64,000 nucleotides of DNA from CBDESN01 sp965242495 (GTDB lineage: Bacteria > Pseudomonadota > Alphaproteobacteria > MPNO01): the NCBI GenBank assembly GCA_965242495.1, contig OZ251446.1:1116001-1180000 (forward strand), written 5' to 3'. The notes beneath the pieces are model-generated. The model ran no database searches and was not told the DNA's origin. It was given only the letters and a program-made list of their open reading frames with translations. The stretch's first letter is position 1; every line of letters begins with the position of its first letter. This document shows positions 15,807-23,686 of the stretch, piece after piece. Position numbers and translations under genes: made by a program.

Positions 15807-16898
15807 ATGGCGATGGACGGACCCGCAATCGGCGCGACGGCGGAGAGTCGGCTCGACGGTCTCGACCTGGACCGGCTGGTCTTCGGCGAGACGTTCACCG
15901 ATCACATGCTCAGCATGGCCTTCGAGGCGGGCGCGTGGGGGCCGCCGGAGCTCCTGCCCTACGGCCCGATCCCGATGGAGCCCGGGATCATGAGCCTGCA
16001 TTACGGCCAGATGGTATTCGAGGGGCTCAAGGCCTATCGCGGCGACGACGGACTGATCCGCCTGTTCCGGCCGGACCGCAACGCCGGGCGGCTGCGCGAC
16101 TCCTGCCGCCGCATGTGCATCCCCGAACTGCCGGAGCCGGCGTTCGTCGATGCGGTCGAGCGGCTGGTCGGCGCCGATCATGCCTGGGTCCCGGACCGGC
16201 CGGGTTACTCGCTCTATGTCAGACCGCTGCTGTTCGGCATGGAGCCGAGCCTCCAGGTCCGCCCGGCGAAACGATACCGGTTCATCGTCATGGCCTCGCC
16301 GACGGGTCCCTATTTCCGGTCGGACGGCGACGGCCTGTCGCTGCTGGTCGAGACCGCCTGCGCGCGGACCGCGCCCGAGGGCGGCGTCGGCGCGGTGAAG
16401 ACGGCGGCCAACTACGCCACCACCTTCTTCGCCGCCGAAACCGCCCGGCGCCGGGGCTTCGACCAGGTGCTGTGGCTCGACGGCGCCGCGCATCGCCGGG
16501 TCGAGGAAGTCGGGCTGATGAACGTGTTCTTCGTCATCGACGAGGCGGGCCGCGAGCGAGTCGTCACACCCGCCCTCGACGGCGCGGTCCTGCCCGGCGT
16601 CACGCGGGCCAGCGCGATCCGGCTGCTCCGCGACCGGGGCGTCGAGGTCGAGGAGCGCGCGATCCTGATCGAAGAGGTCCGCGCGGCATGCGCATCGGGC
16701 GCGATGCGCGAAATCTTCGTGACCGGCACCGCGGCCGCGGTGCTGCCGGTGCGGGCGCTCTCCTATGACGGCGCGAAGCTCACGCCATCGGCGGCGAGTC
16801 CCGGCCCGCTCGCGCGCAGCCTCCGCGACGAACTCTCCGGGATCCAGTACGGCCGCATCCCCGACCGCCACGGGTGGACGCGGATCGTTCCCGTCTGA
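15807..16898 (+). CDS. ilvE: Branched-chain amino acid aminotransferase
   Basis: PLP-dependent class IV aminotransferase that moves the amino group between branched-chain amino acids and 2-oxoglutarate. The pattern is of the long (about 360 aa) IlvE type: PYGPIPMEPGIMSLHYGQMVFEG near residue 53, YVRPLLFGMEPSLQV near 135, the Schiff-base Lys in GGVGAVKTAANYATTFF near 197, and QVLWLDGAAHRRVEEVGLMN. 363 aa. It follows hyuB by 12 bases. Neither Shine-Dalgarno nor a long leader is seen; a promoter in the end of hyuB could give a leaderless message. Its role could be synthesis or breakdown; the latter would fit the 2-oxoacid dehydrogenase genes at 18.9-22.1 kb. Confidence 0.9.
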   Translation: MAMDGPAIGATAESRLDGLDLDRLVFGETFTDHMLSMAFEAGAWGPPELLPYGPIPMEPGIMSLHYGQMVFEGLKAYRGDDGLIRLFRPDRNAGRLRDSCRRMCIPELPEPAFVDAVERLVGADHAWVPDRPGYSLYVRPLLFGMEPSLQVRPAKRYRFIVMASPTGPYFRSDGDGLSLLVETACARTAPEGGVGAVKTAANYATTFFAAETARRRGFDQVLWLDGAAHRRVEEVGLMNVFFVIDEAGRERVVTPALDGAVLPGVTRASAIRLLRDRGVEVEERAILIEEVRAACASGAMREIFVTGTAAAVLPVRALSYDGAKLTPSAASPGPLARSLRDELSGIQYGRIPDRHGWTRIVPV

Positions 16899-16913
16899 TC
16901 CGGCCGCCTATCC

Positions 16914-17903
16914 CTACCCGTCCGCGCGTCGGCGCGCCTGGCGTCGGGTCATCTTCTCGGCCAGTTTCGGCGCCGTGCCCGGCCGGCTCCAGGGGCAGAC
17001 GGCGATGCAGATGCCGCAGCCCTGCGTGTCGTTGAAGTAGGGAATGCACCTGTCGAAATCGACGTACCACTTGCGCGTCCCGCGCACCATCTGCTTGGCG
17101 TCGAAGATGGCGTCCGGCGGGCAGGCCGCGGTGCACAGGTGGCAGCTGGCGCAGAAGTCGTCGACGCCGAAGCCGTCGGGCTCGCCCGCCGTCAGCGGCA
17201 GGTCGGTGAGGACGCCGGCGAGGCGGAACGAGGCGCCATAGGTCCGGTTGATGATGGAGCCGTGCTTGCCCAGCTCGCCCATGCCGCAGGCGAGCGCCGC
17301 CGGGATCAGCAGCACCGGACCCGCCGCCGGGCCGCCATGCGGCTTGGCGTCGTAGCCCTGGGAGCGGATGAAGTTGGCCAGGGCGCGCGCCGCGCGGGTG
17401 CCCCGGTTGTACTGGGTCATGACCTCGACCTGGGCCGGGACCTCCGGCGCCGCGGCGAGCCGGCCATGGTCCATCCCGACCCCGATCACGACGATCCAGG
17501 GCTCGTCGGCGCGGTATTCCTCGAACACCCAGTCCGGTTCGATGCGCGCGACGCCCACCAGATCGGCCTCGTTGGCGAGGGCGAACGACCGGACCCTCTC
17601 CGACCAGTTCTCGGGCGTGTCCTCGACCGGGACCGCCGGCTTGGGCTGCGGCGCGCGCGAACCGCGCCCGCCGTATTTCTTGTCGAAATCCTTGAGTTCC
17701 GGCTTGTCGTCGAACTGCCGCAGGTAATACTCCTGCAGCCTGCGATGCGGCAGGTCGATCGACGGCGCGTAATGCCAGTAGATCGGGCTCGGCCGTCGCC
17801 GGGCAGTCTCGCCGAGGCCGTTGATCTCGTTGCCCGACACGTCGGGGAGAAGTTCCAGCTGCCGCGGCGGCGGTTGGTAGGCGCCCGTGTCGCGTTTCGA
17901 CAT
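16914..17903 (-). CDS. Reductive-dehalogenase-like protein with two 4Fe-4S clusters
   Basis: Resembles the core of corrinoid-dependent reductive dehalogenases (RdhA) and, more distantly, epoxyqueuosine reductase QueG. Residues about 100-245 match the cobalamin-binding nitroreductase-like domain, ending in GELGKHGSIINRTYGASFRL. Residues 251-303 hold eight Cys for two 4Fe-4S clusters: CASCHLCTAACP (251, 254, 257, 261) and CIPYFNDTQGCGICIAVCP (286, 296, 299, 303). There is no twin-Arg signal or membrane anchor, so it is cytoplasmic and not a respiratory dehalogenase. 329 aa is shorter than fused catabolic RdhA. GGAGG is five bases before the ATG. Last gene of the long minus-strand operon. Dehalogenation is an inference. 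Confidence 0.75.
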   Translation of the reverse strand: MSKRDTGAYQPPPRQLELLPDVSGNEINGLGETARRRPSPIYWHYAPSIDLPHRRLQEYYLRQFDDKPELKDFDKKYGGRGSRAPQPKPAVPVEDTPENWSERVRSFALANEADLVGVARIEPDWVFEEYRADEPWIVVIGVGMDHGRLAAAPEVPAQVEVMTQYNRGTRAARALANFIRSQGYDAKPHGGPAAGPVLLIPAALACGMGELGKHGSIINRTYGASFRLAGVLTDLPLTAGEPDGFGVDDFCASCHLCTAACPPDAIFDAKQMVRGTRKWYVDFDRCIPYFNDTQGCGICIAVCPWSRPGTAPKLAEKMTRRQARRRADG

Positions 17904-17914
17904 CGCGTCCTCCG

Positions 17915-18856
17915 TCAGGGCGGGCCGAGCCCGTCGTCCACCGCCGCGTCTTCGGGTTCGAGGTCGAGCCCCGCCGACTCCGCCGCATGCCGCAGCAGAA
18001 CCGCGAAGTCGCAATCGGTATGGCCGCGACCGACCACGGCCTGGACGATCTCGCGCGCGGCCGCGGCCACCGGCATCGGGACGCCGCGCGCGCGCGCCGA
18101 CGCGAGGCCCAGGTCCATGTCCTTGCGCAGGAGCGGCGGCGTGAAGGTCGGCGTGAAGTCGAGATTGACGTAGGCGGGGGTCTTGTAGCGGGTGAAGGCC
18201 GAACCCATCACGCTGTTGTTGATGAAGTCCAGGAAGTCGGCGCGCGACACGCCGTTGCGTTCGGCCAGGACGGTGATCTCGGCCAGCGTCTGGGCGACGA
18301 CGCCGAGAAGCACGTTGTGGCAGATCTTCACCGTGCGCGCGGCGTCGCCCGCGCCGACATGGGTCACGCCGCCCGGCGCGAGGACCTCGAGCAATGGCAA
18401 CGCCTCGTCGAAGGCGCCGCGCGGACCCGAGGCCGCGATCGTCAGCCGGCCCGCCTCGACGACCCGGGCGTTGCCGCTCACCGGGGCTGCGAGCAGGCGC
18501 GCCCCGCGCCGCGCCGCGGCCCGGCGGACTTCCGCGGAGGCCGCTTCGTCCACCGACGTGCAGTCGACCAGGATCGCGGGCGCGGCGGCTTCGTCCGACA
18601 ACAACCCGCCCGCGACCACCCGTTTGAAGTCGTCGGGTCCAGCGAGCATCGTGAACACGATGTCGCGGTCGGCGAGCGCGGCCGGCGAACTGACGATATC
18701 GGCGCCATGCGCCGCCAGCGGCTCCGCCTTGGCCCGGGTCCGGTTATGGACCGCGACGCGGCAGCCTGCGGCCAGCAGGCGGCGGACCATCGCGAACCCC
18801 ATGCGGCCGGCGCCGATCCAGCCGATCCGGCGCCCGGTCAGGTGGTTGTCCGACAT
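17915..18856 (-). CDS. NAD(P)-dependent beta-hydroxyacid dehydrogenase
   Basis: Oxidoreductase of the 3-hydroxyisobutyrate dehydrogenase family. N-terminal Rossmann domain with the GxGxxG motif in IGWIGAGRMGFAMVRRLLAAG (residues about 10-30); substrate loop LLAAPVSGNARVVEAG near residue 122 (usual DAPVSGG, here with an Asn); catalytic Lys in ARTVKICHNVLLG near 173; C-terminal helical domain with KDMDLGLASARARGVPMPV. 313 aa is typical. It ends 12 bases before the reductive-dehalogenase-like gene and follows the E2 gene on the same strand. It likely oxidises a 3-hydroxy acid or reduces a semialdehyde; the substrate is unknown. Confidence 0.87.
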   Translation of the reverse strand: MSDNHLTGRRIGWIGAGRMGFAMVRRLLAAGCRVAVHNRTRAKAEPLAAHGADIVSSPAALADRDIVFTMLAGPDDFKRVVAGGLLSDEAAAPAILVDCTSVDEAASAEVRRAAARRGARLLAAPVSGNARVVEAGRLTIAASGPRGAFDEALPLLEVLAPGGVTHVGAGDAARTVKICHNVLLGVVAQTLAEITVLAERNGVSRADFLDFINNSVMGSAFTRYKTPAYVNLDFTPTFTPPLLRKDMDLGLASARARGVPMPVAAAAREIVQAVVGRGHTDCDFAVLLRHAAESAGLDLEPEDAAVDDGLGPP

Positions 18857-18890
18857 CGCGTTCGATCCCGATCGCTTCGGTTGGGCCGGC

Positions 18891-20090
18891 TCAACCGCGG
18901 GCGAGCTCGGCCGACCAGTCCCGGGTTTCCAGGATTTCGCCGACCCGGCGCAGGAAGGCCGCCGAATAGGCGCCGTCGAAGGCGCGGTGGTCGAAGCACT
19001 GCGCGAGCACGCCGACGGGACGGATGGCGATCGCGTCGCCGGCGGCGGCTTCGACTGCGACGGGCCTCTTGCGAACGCCGTCGATGGACAGGATCGCCAC
19101 CTGCGGCTGGTTGATGATGGGCGCGGTGATCAGCGTGCCGTAGGCCCCGGAATTGGAGAGGGTGTAGGTGCCGCCGGCCAGTTCGTCGGGCGACAGCCGC
19201 CGGCCCCTGGCCCGCGCGGCGAGGTCGGCGATCGCGCGCGCGACGTCGGCGAGCGTCCGCGCGCCCGCGTCGCGGACCACCGGGACGACCAGCCCCTCGA
19301 AGCCGAGATCGACGGCGATGCCCAGATCCACCCGCCGGTGCAGGATCAGGTCGTCGCCGTCGATGCGCGCGTTGACGTGGGGGAAGTCGGCGATCGCCGC
19401 GGCCGCGGCCAGGGCGACGAAAGGAAGGCCGGTAAGGCCGAATCCTTCGCGCGCGCGCCACGCCTCGCCCTCGGCCCGACGCAGGGATTCGACGTTGTGG
19501 AAATCGACCTCGATGGCCTGCAGGACGTGCGGGCTGGTCGCGATCGAGCGCCGCATATGCGCGCCGATCCGCCTGCGGATGCGGCTGAGCGGCACGACCT
19601 CGGATTCGGGCCCGGCGGCCGCTTCCGGCGGCGACTCCGGCGTATCTTCGTCGAGGGCCGCCAGCACGTCCCGCCGGGTGATGCGGCCGTCCGCCCCGCT
19701 GCCCTCGATCGCCGCGGCGTCGAGTCCGTGCGCGGCGATCAGCCGCCGGACCGCGGGCGACAGCGGCTTCCCGCGGGCGTCCCGTTTGCCGGGACCGGCC
19801 GGCCCCGCCGCCCCGGGTTTCGCGACCCCGGGTTTCGCGACCCCGGGCTTCGCGGCCCCGGCGTCGGCGAGCACGCCGATCCGGGTGCCGACGGCGACGG
19901 TCTCGCCCGCGGCGGCGACGATCTCGGCGAGAACGCCGCCGATGGGCGCCGGAATCTCCATCTCCGCCTTGTCCGTGGAAACCTCGAACAGTATCTCGTC
20001 CGCCGCGACCGGCTCGCCGACCTGCTTGCGCCACGCCGTGACCGTCCCCTCGGTCATGGTCAGGCCGAGCTGCGGCATCAGCAAGTCCAT
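18891..20090 (-). CDS. 2-oxoacid dehydrogenase E2 component (dihydrolipoamide acyltransferase)
   Basis: Core acyltransferase of a 2-oxoacid (or acetoin) dehydrogenase complex. One lipoyl domain at residues 1-75 with lipoylation Lys41 in STDKAEMEI; a Pro/Ala linker with three tandem AKPGV/A pentapeptides (19817-19860, visible as 15-bp repeats in DNA); a peripheral-subunit-binding domain about 115-150 (SPAVRRLIAAHGLDAAAIEG); and a catalytic domain ending with DHRAFDGAYSAAFL, which holds the active-site His and Asp. 399 aa. Nine bases after the E1-beta stop. No dihydrolipoamide dehydrogenase (E3) is in the window, so E3 must be shared from elsewhere. Confidence 0.9.
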   Translation of the reverse strand: MDLLMPQLGLTMTEGTVTAWRKQVGEPVAADEILFEVSTDKAEMEIPAPIGGVLAEIVAAAGETVAVGTRIGVLADAGAAKPGVAKPGVAKPGAAGPAGPGKRDARGKPLSPAVRRLIAAHGLDAAAIEGSGADGRITRRDVLAALDEDTPESPPEAAAGPESEVVPLSRIRRRIGAHMRRSIATSPHVLQAIEVDFHNVESLRRAEGEAWRAREGFGLTGLPFVALAAAAAIADFPHVNARIDGDDLILHRRVDLGIAVDLGFEGLVVPVVRDAGARTLADVARAIADLAARARGRRLSPDELAGGTYTLSNSGAYGTLITAPIINQPQVAILSIDGVRKRPVAVEAAAGDAIAIRPVGVLAQCFDHRAFDGAYSAAFLRRVGEILETRDWSAELARG

Positions 20091-20099
20091 AACCGGCCC

Positions 20100-21077
20100 T
20101 CAGTCGATCGCCGTCCGCACCGTCTCGACGATGCGCTCGACCGACGGCAGGGCGCGGTCCTCGAGCGTCTCGGCCGCGGGCAGCGGGAGGTGCGGCGTCG
20201 TGATGCGGACGATCGGGCCGTCGAGATCGTAGAACGCTTCGTCGGCGACGATCGAAGCCACCTCCGCGCCCCAACCGCAGAGACGGGGATTCTCCTCCAC
20301 CGTGACCAACCGCCCGGTCGCCGCGACTTCGGCGAGGATGGTCCGGGTGTCGAGCGGCACCAGCGAGCGCAGGTCGATCACCGTGGCCCGGACGCCGTGG
20401 TCGGCCTCGAGCCGCTCGGCCGCAGCCAGCGCGCGCGACGTCATCGCCGCCAGAGCGACGATCGTCACGTCCGAACCCCGCCGCCGCACCGCCGCGGTTC
20501 CGAGCTCGTCCACATGCTCGCCCTCGGGAACTTCGCCCTTGGTGCCGTACAGCGACTTCTGCTCGAAGAACACGACCGGATCGTCGTCGCGGATCGCGGC
20601 CGCCAGCAACCCCACGACGTCGGCAGGGGTGGACGGCGCCGCGACCTTGAGGCCGGGGATCGCCATCGCCCAATTCTCCACGCTCTGGGAGTGCTGCGCG
20701 CCGAAGCGCACCCCGCCGCCATTGGCGGTGCGCACGACCAGCGGCATCGTCACCTGGCCGCCGCTCATATAGCGCGTCTTGGCGATCTCGTTGGCGACGA
20801 TGTCCCAGCAGACCGCGAGGAAGTCCGAGAACATGATCTCCGCGATCGGCCGCAACCCGGTCATCGCCGCGCCCATCGCTGCGCCCAGGATCGCCTGCTC
20901 CGAGATCGGGGTGTCGCGCACCCGTCGGTCGCCGAACTCCTCCAGCAGCCCGACCGTGGTCTTGAACACGCCGCCGGCCGCGGCCACGTCCTCGCCCAGG
21001 AAGACGACGCTCTCGTCGCGGCGCATCTCCTGCGCGATGCCGGCGGCGACCGCCTCGCGATAGGTCAGTTCCGCCAT
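20100..21077 (-). CDS. 2-oxoacid dehydrogenase E1 component, beta subunit
   Basis: Beta subunit of thiamine-diphosphate-dependent E1 in a pyruvate/acetoin/branched-chain type complex. It begins MAELTYREAVAAGIAQEM and shows GEDVAAAGGVFKTTVGLLEEFG, the invariant DTPISEQAILGAAMGAAMTG, and RFGAQHSQSVENWAMAIPGLK with the active-site His. The C-terminal transketolase domain starts near residue 190. 325 aa. The ATG at 21077 lies 13 bases inside the end of the E1-alpha gene, indicating translational coupling. Acetoin dehydrogenase and acyclic 2-oxoacid substrates are both compatible. Confidence 0.9.
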   Translation of the reverse strand: MAELTYREAVAAGIAQEMRRDESVVFLGEDVAAAGGVFKTTVGLLEEFGDRRVRDTPISEQAILGAAMGAAMTGLRPIAEIMFSDFLAVCWDIVANEIAKTRYMSGGQVTMPLVVRTANGGGVRFGAQHSQSVENWAMAIPGLKVAAPSTPADVVGLLAAAIRDDDPVVFFEQKSLYGTKGEVPEGEHVDELGTAAVRRRGSDVTIVALAAMTSRALAAAERLEADHGVRATVIDLRSLVPLDTRTILAEVAATGRLVTVEENPRLCGWGAEVASIVADEAFYDLDGPIVRITTPHLPLPAAETLEDRALPSVERIVETVRTAID

Positions 21078-22093
21078 GCCGCGCCTCCGTCCGCCCAGAC
21101 GTCGGTCGCCATCGTGTCGCGGCCCGGTTCGGGCGACGCGCGGGCGACGTCGGTGGCCGCGTCGATCTCCGCCTGCGCTTCGGACTCGATCGCCGCGAGC
21201 ACGGCGTCTTCGATGCCGAACTCGACCAGCCGCGCGCGGTAGCGCGGGATCGGGTCGCGCGCGAGCCAGGCCTTGACCTCCTCCGCCGGCCGATAGGCGC
21301 CGGGATCGGAGCGCGAATGCCCGCCCTGGCGATAGGTCAGGGCCTCGATCAGCGACGGGCCGCGGCCCGCGCGCGCCTTGTCGCAGGCGGCGAGGGCGGT
21401 GCGATAGACCTCGTCGGCGTCGTTGCCGTCCACGACGATGCGCTCCAGCCCGTAGGCCGCGGCGCGGTCGGCCGCCGGATGGGCGACCGCGGTGACCTCG
21501 CCGATCGGCGTGAACTCCATATAGAGGTTGTTCTCGCACACGAAGACGACCGGCAGCTTCCACACCTGGGCCAGGTTGAGCGCTTCGTGGAAGGCGCCGA
21601 TATTGGTCGCCCCGTCGCCGAAGAAGCAGACCGCGACCTGGCCCGAGCCGCGATAGCTGGCCGACCAGGCCGCGCCCGCGGCGATCGGCAGATGCGCGCC
21701 GACGATGGCGTAGGAGCCCATCGCCCCGTGCTCGACGCTGGTCAGATGCATCGACCCGCCCTTGCCGTCCATGAGGCCGCATTCGCGCCCCATCAGCTCG
21801 CCCAGCACCGCGCTCATCGACGCGCCCCTCGCCAGCGTATGCGCGTGCCCGCGATAGGTGCAGAAGGTGTAGTCGTCGGCGCGCATCGCGACCGCGCAGC
21901 CGGCGGCGATCGCCTCGTGCCCGTCCGCCAGATGCATCGTCCCCTTGACCAGGTTTTCGAGGAACAGGTCGCGGACGCGCCGTTCGAACAGCCGGGATTC
22001 GAGCTGCAGACGATAGAGGCGGAGGCGTTTCTCCTCGCCGATGTCGTCATTGGCGAGGTCGGGCGCGGCCGCCGATGGGGTGTTCTCCGTCAA
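21065..22093 (-). CDS. 2-oxoacid dehydrogenase E1 component, alpha subunit
   Basis: Alpha subunit of thiamine-diphosphate-dependent E1. The ThDP motif is CFFGDGATNIGAFHEALNLA ... VCENN (Gly-Asp-Gly to Asn-Asn) near residues 165-200; phosphorylation-loop-like YRQGGHSRSDPGAYR follows near 270. No ATG gives this protein its N-terminus. The best start is TTG at 22093, which overlaps the stop of the M24 gene (TTGA) and has GGGAGG upstream; this gives MTENTPSAAAPD and 342 aa. It overlaps the E1-beta gene by 13 bases. It is part of the long Liv-TusA-M24-E1-E2 run. Confidence 0.9.
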   Translation of the reverse strand: MTENTPSAAAPDLANDDIGEEKRLRLYRLQLESRLFERRVRDLFLENLVKGTMHLADGHEAIAAGCAVAMRADDYTFCTYRGHAHTLARGASMSAVLGELMGRECGLMDGKGGSMHLTSVEHGAMGSYAIVGAHLPIAAGAAWSASYRGSGQVAVCFFGDGATNIGAFHEALNLAQVWKLPVVFVCENNLYMEFTPIGEVTAVAHPAADRAAAYGLERIVVDGNDADEVYRTALAACDKARAGRGPSLIEALTYRQGGHSRSDPGAYRPAEEVKAWLARDPIPRYRARLVEFGIEDAVLAAIESEAQAEIDAATDVARASPEPGRDTMATDVWADGGAAWRN

Positions 22094-23403
22094 CCGCCCG
22101 GGCCTCCCCGATACGGGTTCGCGATCGGCAGCTCCTCGGCCGGGAACAGGGTGATCACGCGATGCCCGTCGCCGGTCACCACGATCTCCTCCTCGATGCG
22201 CGCCGCGGAATGGCCGTCCTTCGCCGGGCAGTAGGTTTCGAGAGCGAAGACCATGCCCTCCCGGATCTCGCGCGGATCGTCGAACGAAACCAGCCGGCTG
22301 ATGATCGGGCGTTCGTGCAGGGCTACGCCCAGCCCATGGCCGAATTGCAGGGCGAAGGCCTCCATCTCGTCGGCGAAGCCGAACTCCTCCGCCTTGGGCC
22401 AGACCGCGGCGATGCGGTCGGTCGTCACGCCGGGCTTGACGAGCTCGATCGAGGCGTCGATCCACTCGCGCGCCTGCTTGTAGGCGTCGGTCTGGGCCGG
22501 CGTGGCGCGGCCGACGTTGAAGGTCCGGTAGTAGCAGGTGCGATAGCCCATATAGGATTGGATCACGTCGAAGAACGCCTGGTCGCCCGGGCGGATCACC
22601 CGATCGGTGAAGTTGTGCGGATGCGGGCTGCATCGCTCGCCCGAGATCGCGTTGATCGCCTCGACGTCGTCCGAACCCATCTCGTAGAGCATCTTGTTGG
22701 CTCTGGCCACGATGTCGCTTTCGCGCAGGCCGGGCTTCATCTCGTCGTGGATCATCTGGTAGACGCCGTCCACCATCGCCGCGGCCTGGTTCAGCAGGAC
22801 GATCTCGTCGATGCTCTTGATCTCGCGCGCGTCCAGCATTGTCTGCTGGCCGTCGCGGATCTCGAGATTCTGCGCCTGGAGGGCGAACAGCATCGGCGGC
22901 TCGGCGACGTCGACGCCGACCGGCATGTCGGCGACGCCATGCTCGACCAGGATCGACTTGATCTCCTCGGCGGCGTTCCGCATCAACCCGGCGGCGGGCG
23001 GCGTCGCGCCGCGCAGGCCGATCATGCCGGCCCGGCAATGGTCGTGCGGCAGCCAGGGCGCGTGTCGCCGGTGATGCGCCGCGGCCGAGCCGAAATCCCA
23101 CACATAGGGGTCGGCGTCGCCGACCAGCAGCGCATATCGGCCCATCTTGTCGCGCGACCACTCGCCGATCGCGGTGCTGGTGAGGTAGCGGATGTTGTTG
23201 TTGTCGAAGCAGAGCAGCGCGCCGAGACCGGATTCCTTCAGCGCCCGGCGCGCCCGGCCGAGCCGATAGGCGTGCAGCCGCCGGAAGTCGACGCGCTCCT
23301 CGAAATCCACCCCCGAATGACCGGGCGCCGGGATCGCGCGATTCCAGTCGTAGCGGGGGTCGATGTCCCCGGCTCTGACGATCCTGGGCTCCGTCGGCGG
23401 CAT
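22090..23403 (-). CDS. M24-family metallopeptidase-like protein with an altered metal site
   Basis: Creatinase/Xaa-Pro-aminopeptidase (pita-bread) family, about 437 aa with N-terminal creatinase domain (residues 1-190) and C-terminal catalytic domain. The family also includes the DMSP lyase DddP, so a lyase is possible. The five-ligand site is only partly conserved: the first Asp (QAFFDVIQSYMGY), His (QFGHGLGVALHE), Glu (MVFALETY) and Glu (ARIEEEIVV) are present, but the second Asp is replaced by Cys in RTCYYRTF. Two-metal peptidase chemistry is therefore doubtful. GGGGAGCAGA precedes the ATG. It sits between tusA and E1-alpha, with its stop overlapping the E1-alpha start. Confidence 0.8.
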   Translation of the reverse strand: MPPTEPRIVRAGDIDPRYDWNRAIPAPGHSGVDFEERVDFRRLHAYRLGRARRALKESGLGALLCFDNNNIRYLTSTAIGEWSRDKMGRYALLVGDADPYVWDFGSAAAHHRRHAPWLPHDHCRAGMIGLRGATPPAAGLMRNAAEEIKSILVEHGVADMPVGVDVAEPPMLFALQAQNLEIRDGQQTMLDAREIKSIDEIVLLNQAAAMVDGVYQMIHDEMKPGLRESDIVARANKMLYEMGSDDVEAINAISGERCSPHPHNFTDRVIRPGDQAFFDVIQSYMGYRTCYYRTFNVGRATPAQTDAYKQAREWIDASIELVKPGVTTDRIAAVWPKAEEFGFADEMEAFALQFGHGLGVALHERPIISRLVSFDDPREIREGMVFALETYCPAKDGHSAARIEEEIVVTGDGHRVITLFPAEELPIANPYRGGPGG

Positions 23404-23443
23404 TCTCTGCTCCCCTCGGTCGGCCCCCTGGTCGGCGGCGACG

Positions 23444-23674
23444 CTAACCGGCCTTGCGGACGGTTATCTCATGGACTTCGCCGTCCTGCGACGACCCGAC
23501 GAACCGGTGTCCGGTCTCGGCGCAGAAGGCGCGGAAGTCGCGGACCGCATCCGCATCGGTCGCCAGCACGCGCAGCTCCATCTGCGGCCCCAGCCCCTTG
23601 AGGGCTTTGCGCGCGCGCAGCACCGGCAGCGGGCATTTGAGCCCTCGCGCATCCAGCGTCGCCGGCCCGGCCAT
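23444..23674 (-). CDS. tusA: TusA-family sulfurtransferase
   Basis: Small sulfur-carrier protein (SirA/TusA/YeeD family). The active-site CPxP motif is in LDARGLKCPLPVLRARKAL, with the persulfide Cys near residue 14, followed by VLATDADAVRDFRAFCAETGHRF. 76 aa is the usual size. It relays sulfur for tRNA thiolation, molybdenum cofactor or other sulfur chemistry. Its place inside a transport/catabolic operon, 12 bases after livF and 40 before the M24 gene, suggests a specialised sulfur-relay role linked to that pathway and not the housekeeping tRNA role (inference). Confidence 0.88.
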   Translation of the reverse strand: MAGPATLDARGLKCPLPVLRARKALKGLGPQMELRVLATDADAVRDFRAFCAETGHRFVGSSQDGEVHEITVRKAG

Positions 23675-23686
23675 CGCCCGGCCCGC

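Noticed and set aside
13647..16871. A 1074-codon open frame on the minus strand opposite hyuB and ilvE
   Set aside because: His/Arg/Gly-rich composition, no recognisable domain, and exactly antisense to two well-supported genes; a GC-rich shadow frame.
19817..19860. 15-bp tandem repeats near the E2 gene
   Set aside because: They encode AKPGV pentapeptides of the flexible linker between lipoyl and binding domains, an ordinary feature.
18192..21242. A 1016-codon plus-strand open frame opposite the dehydrogenase, E2 and E1-beta genes
   Set aside because: Spans several genuine genes on the other strand and contains no domain; caused by high GC at third positions.
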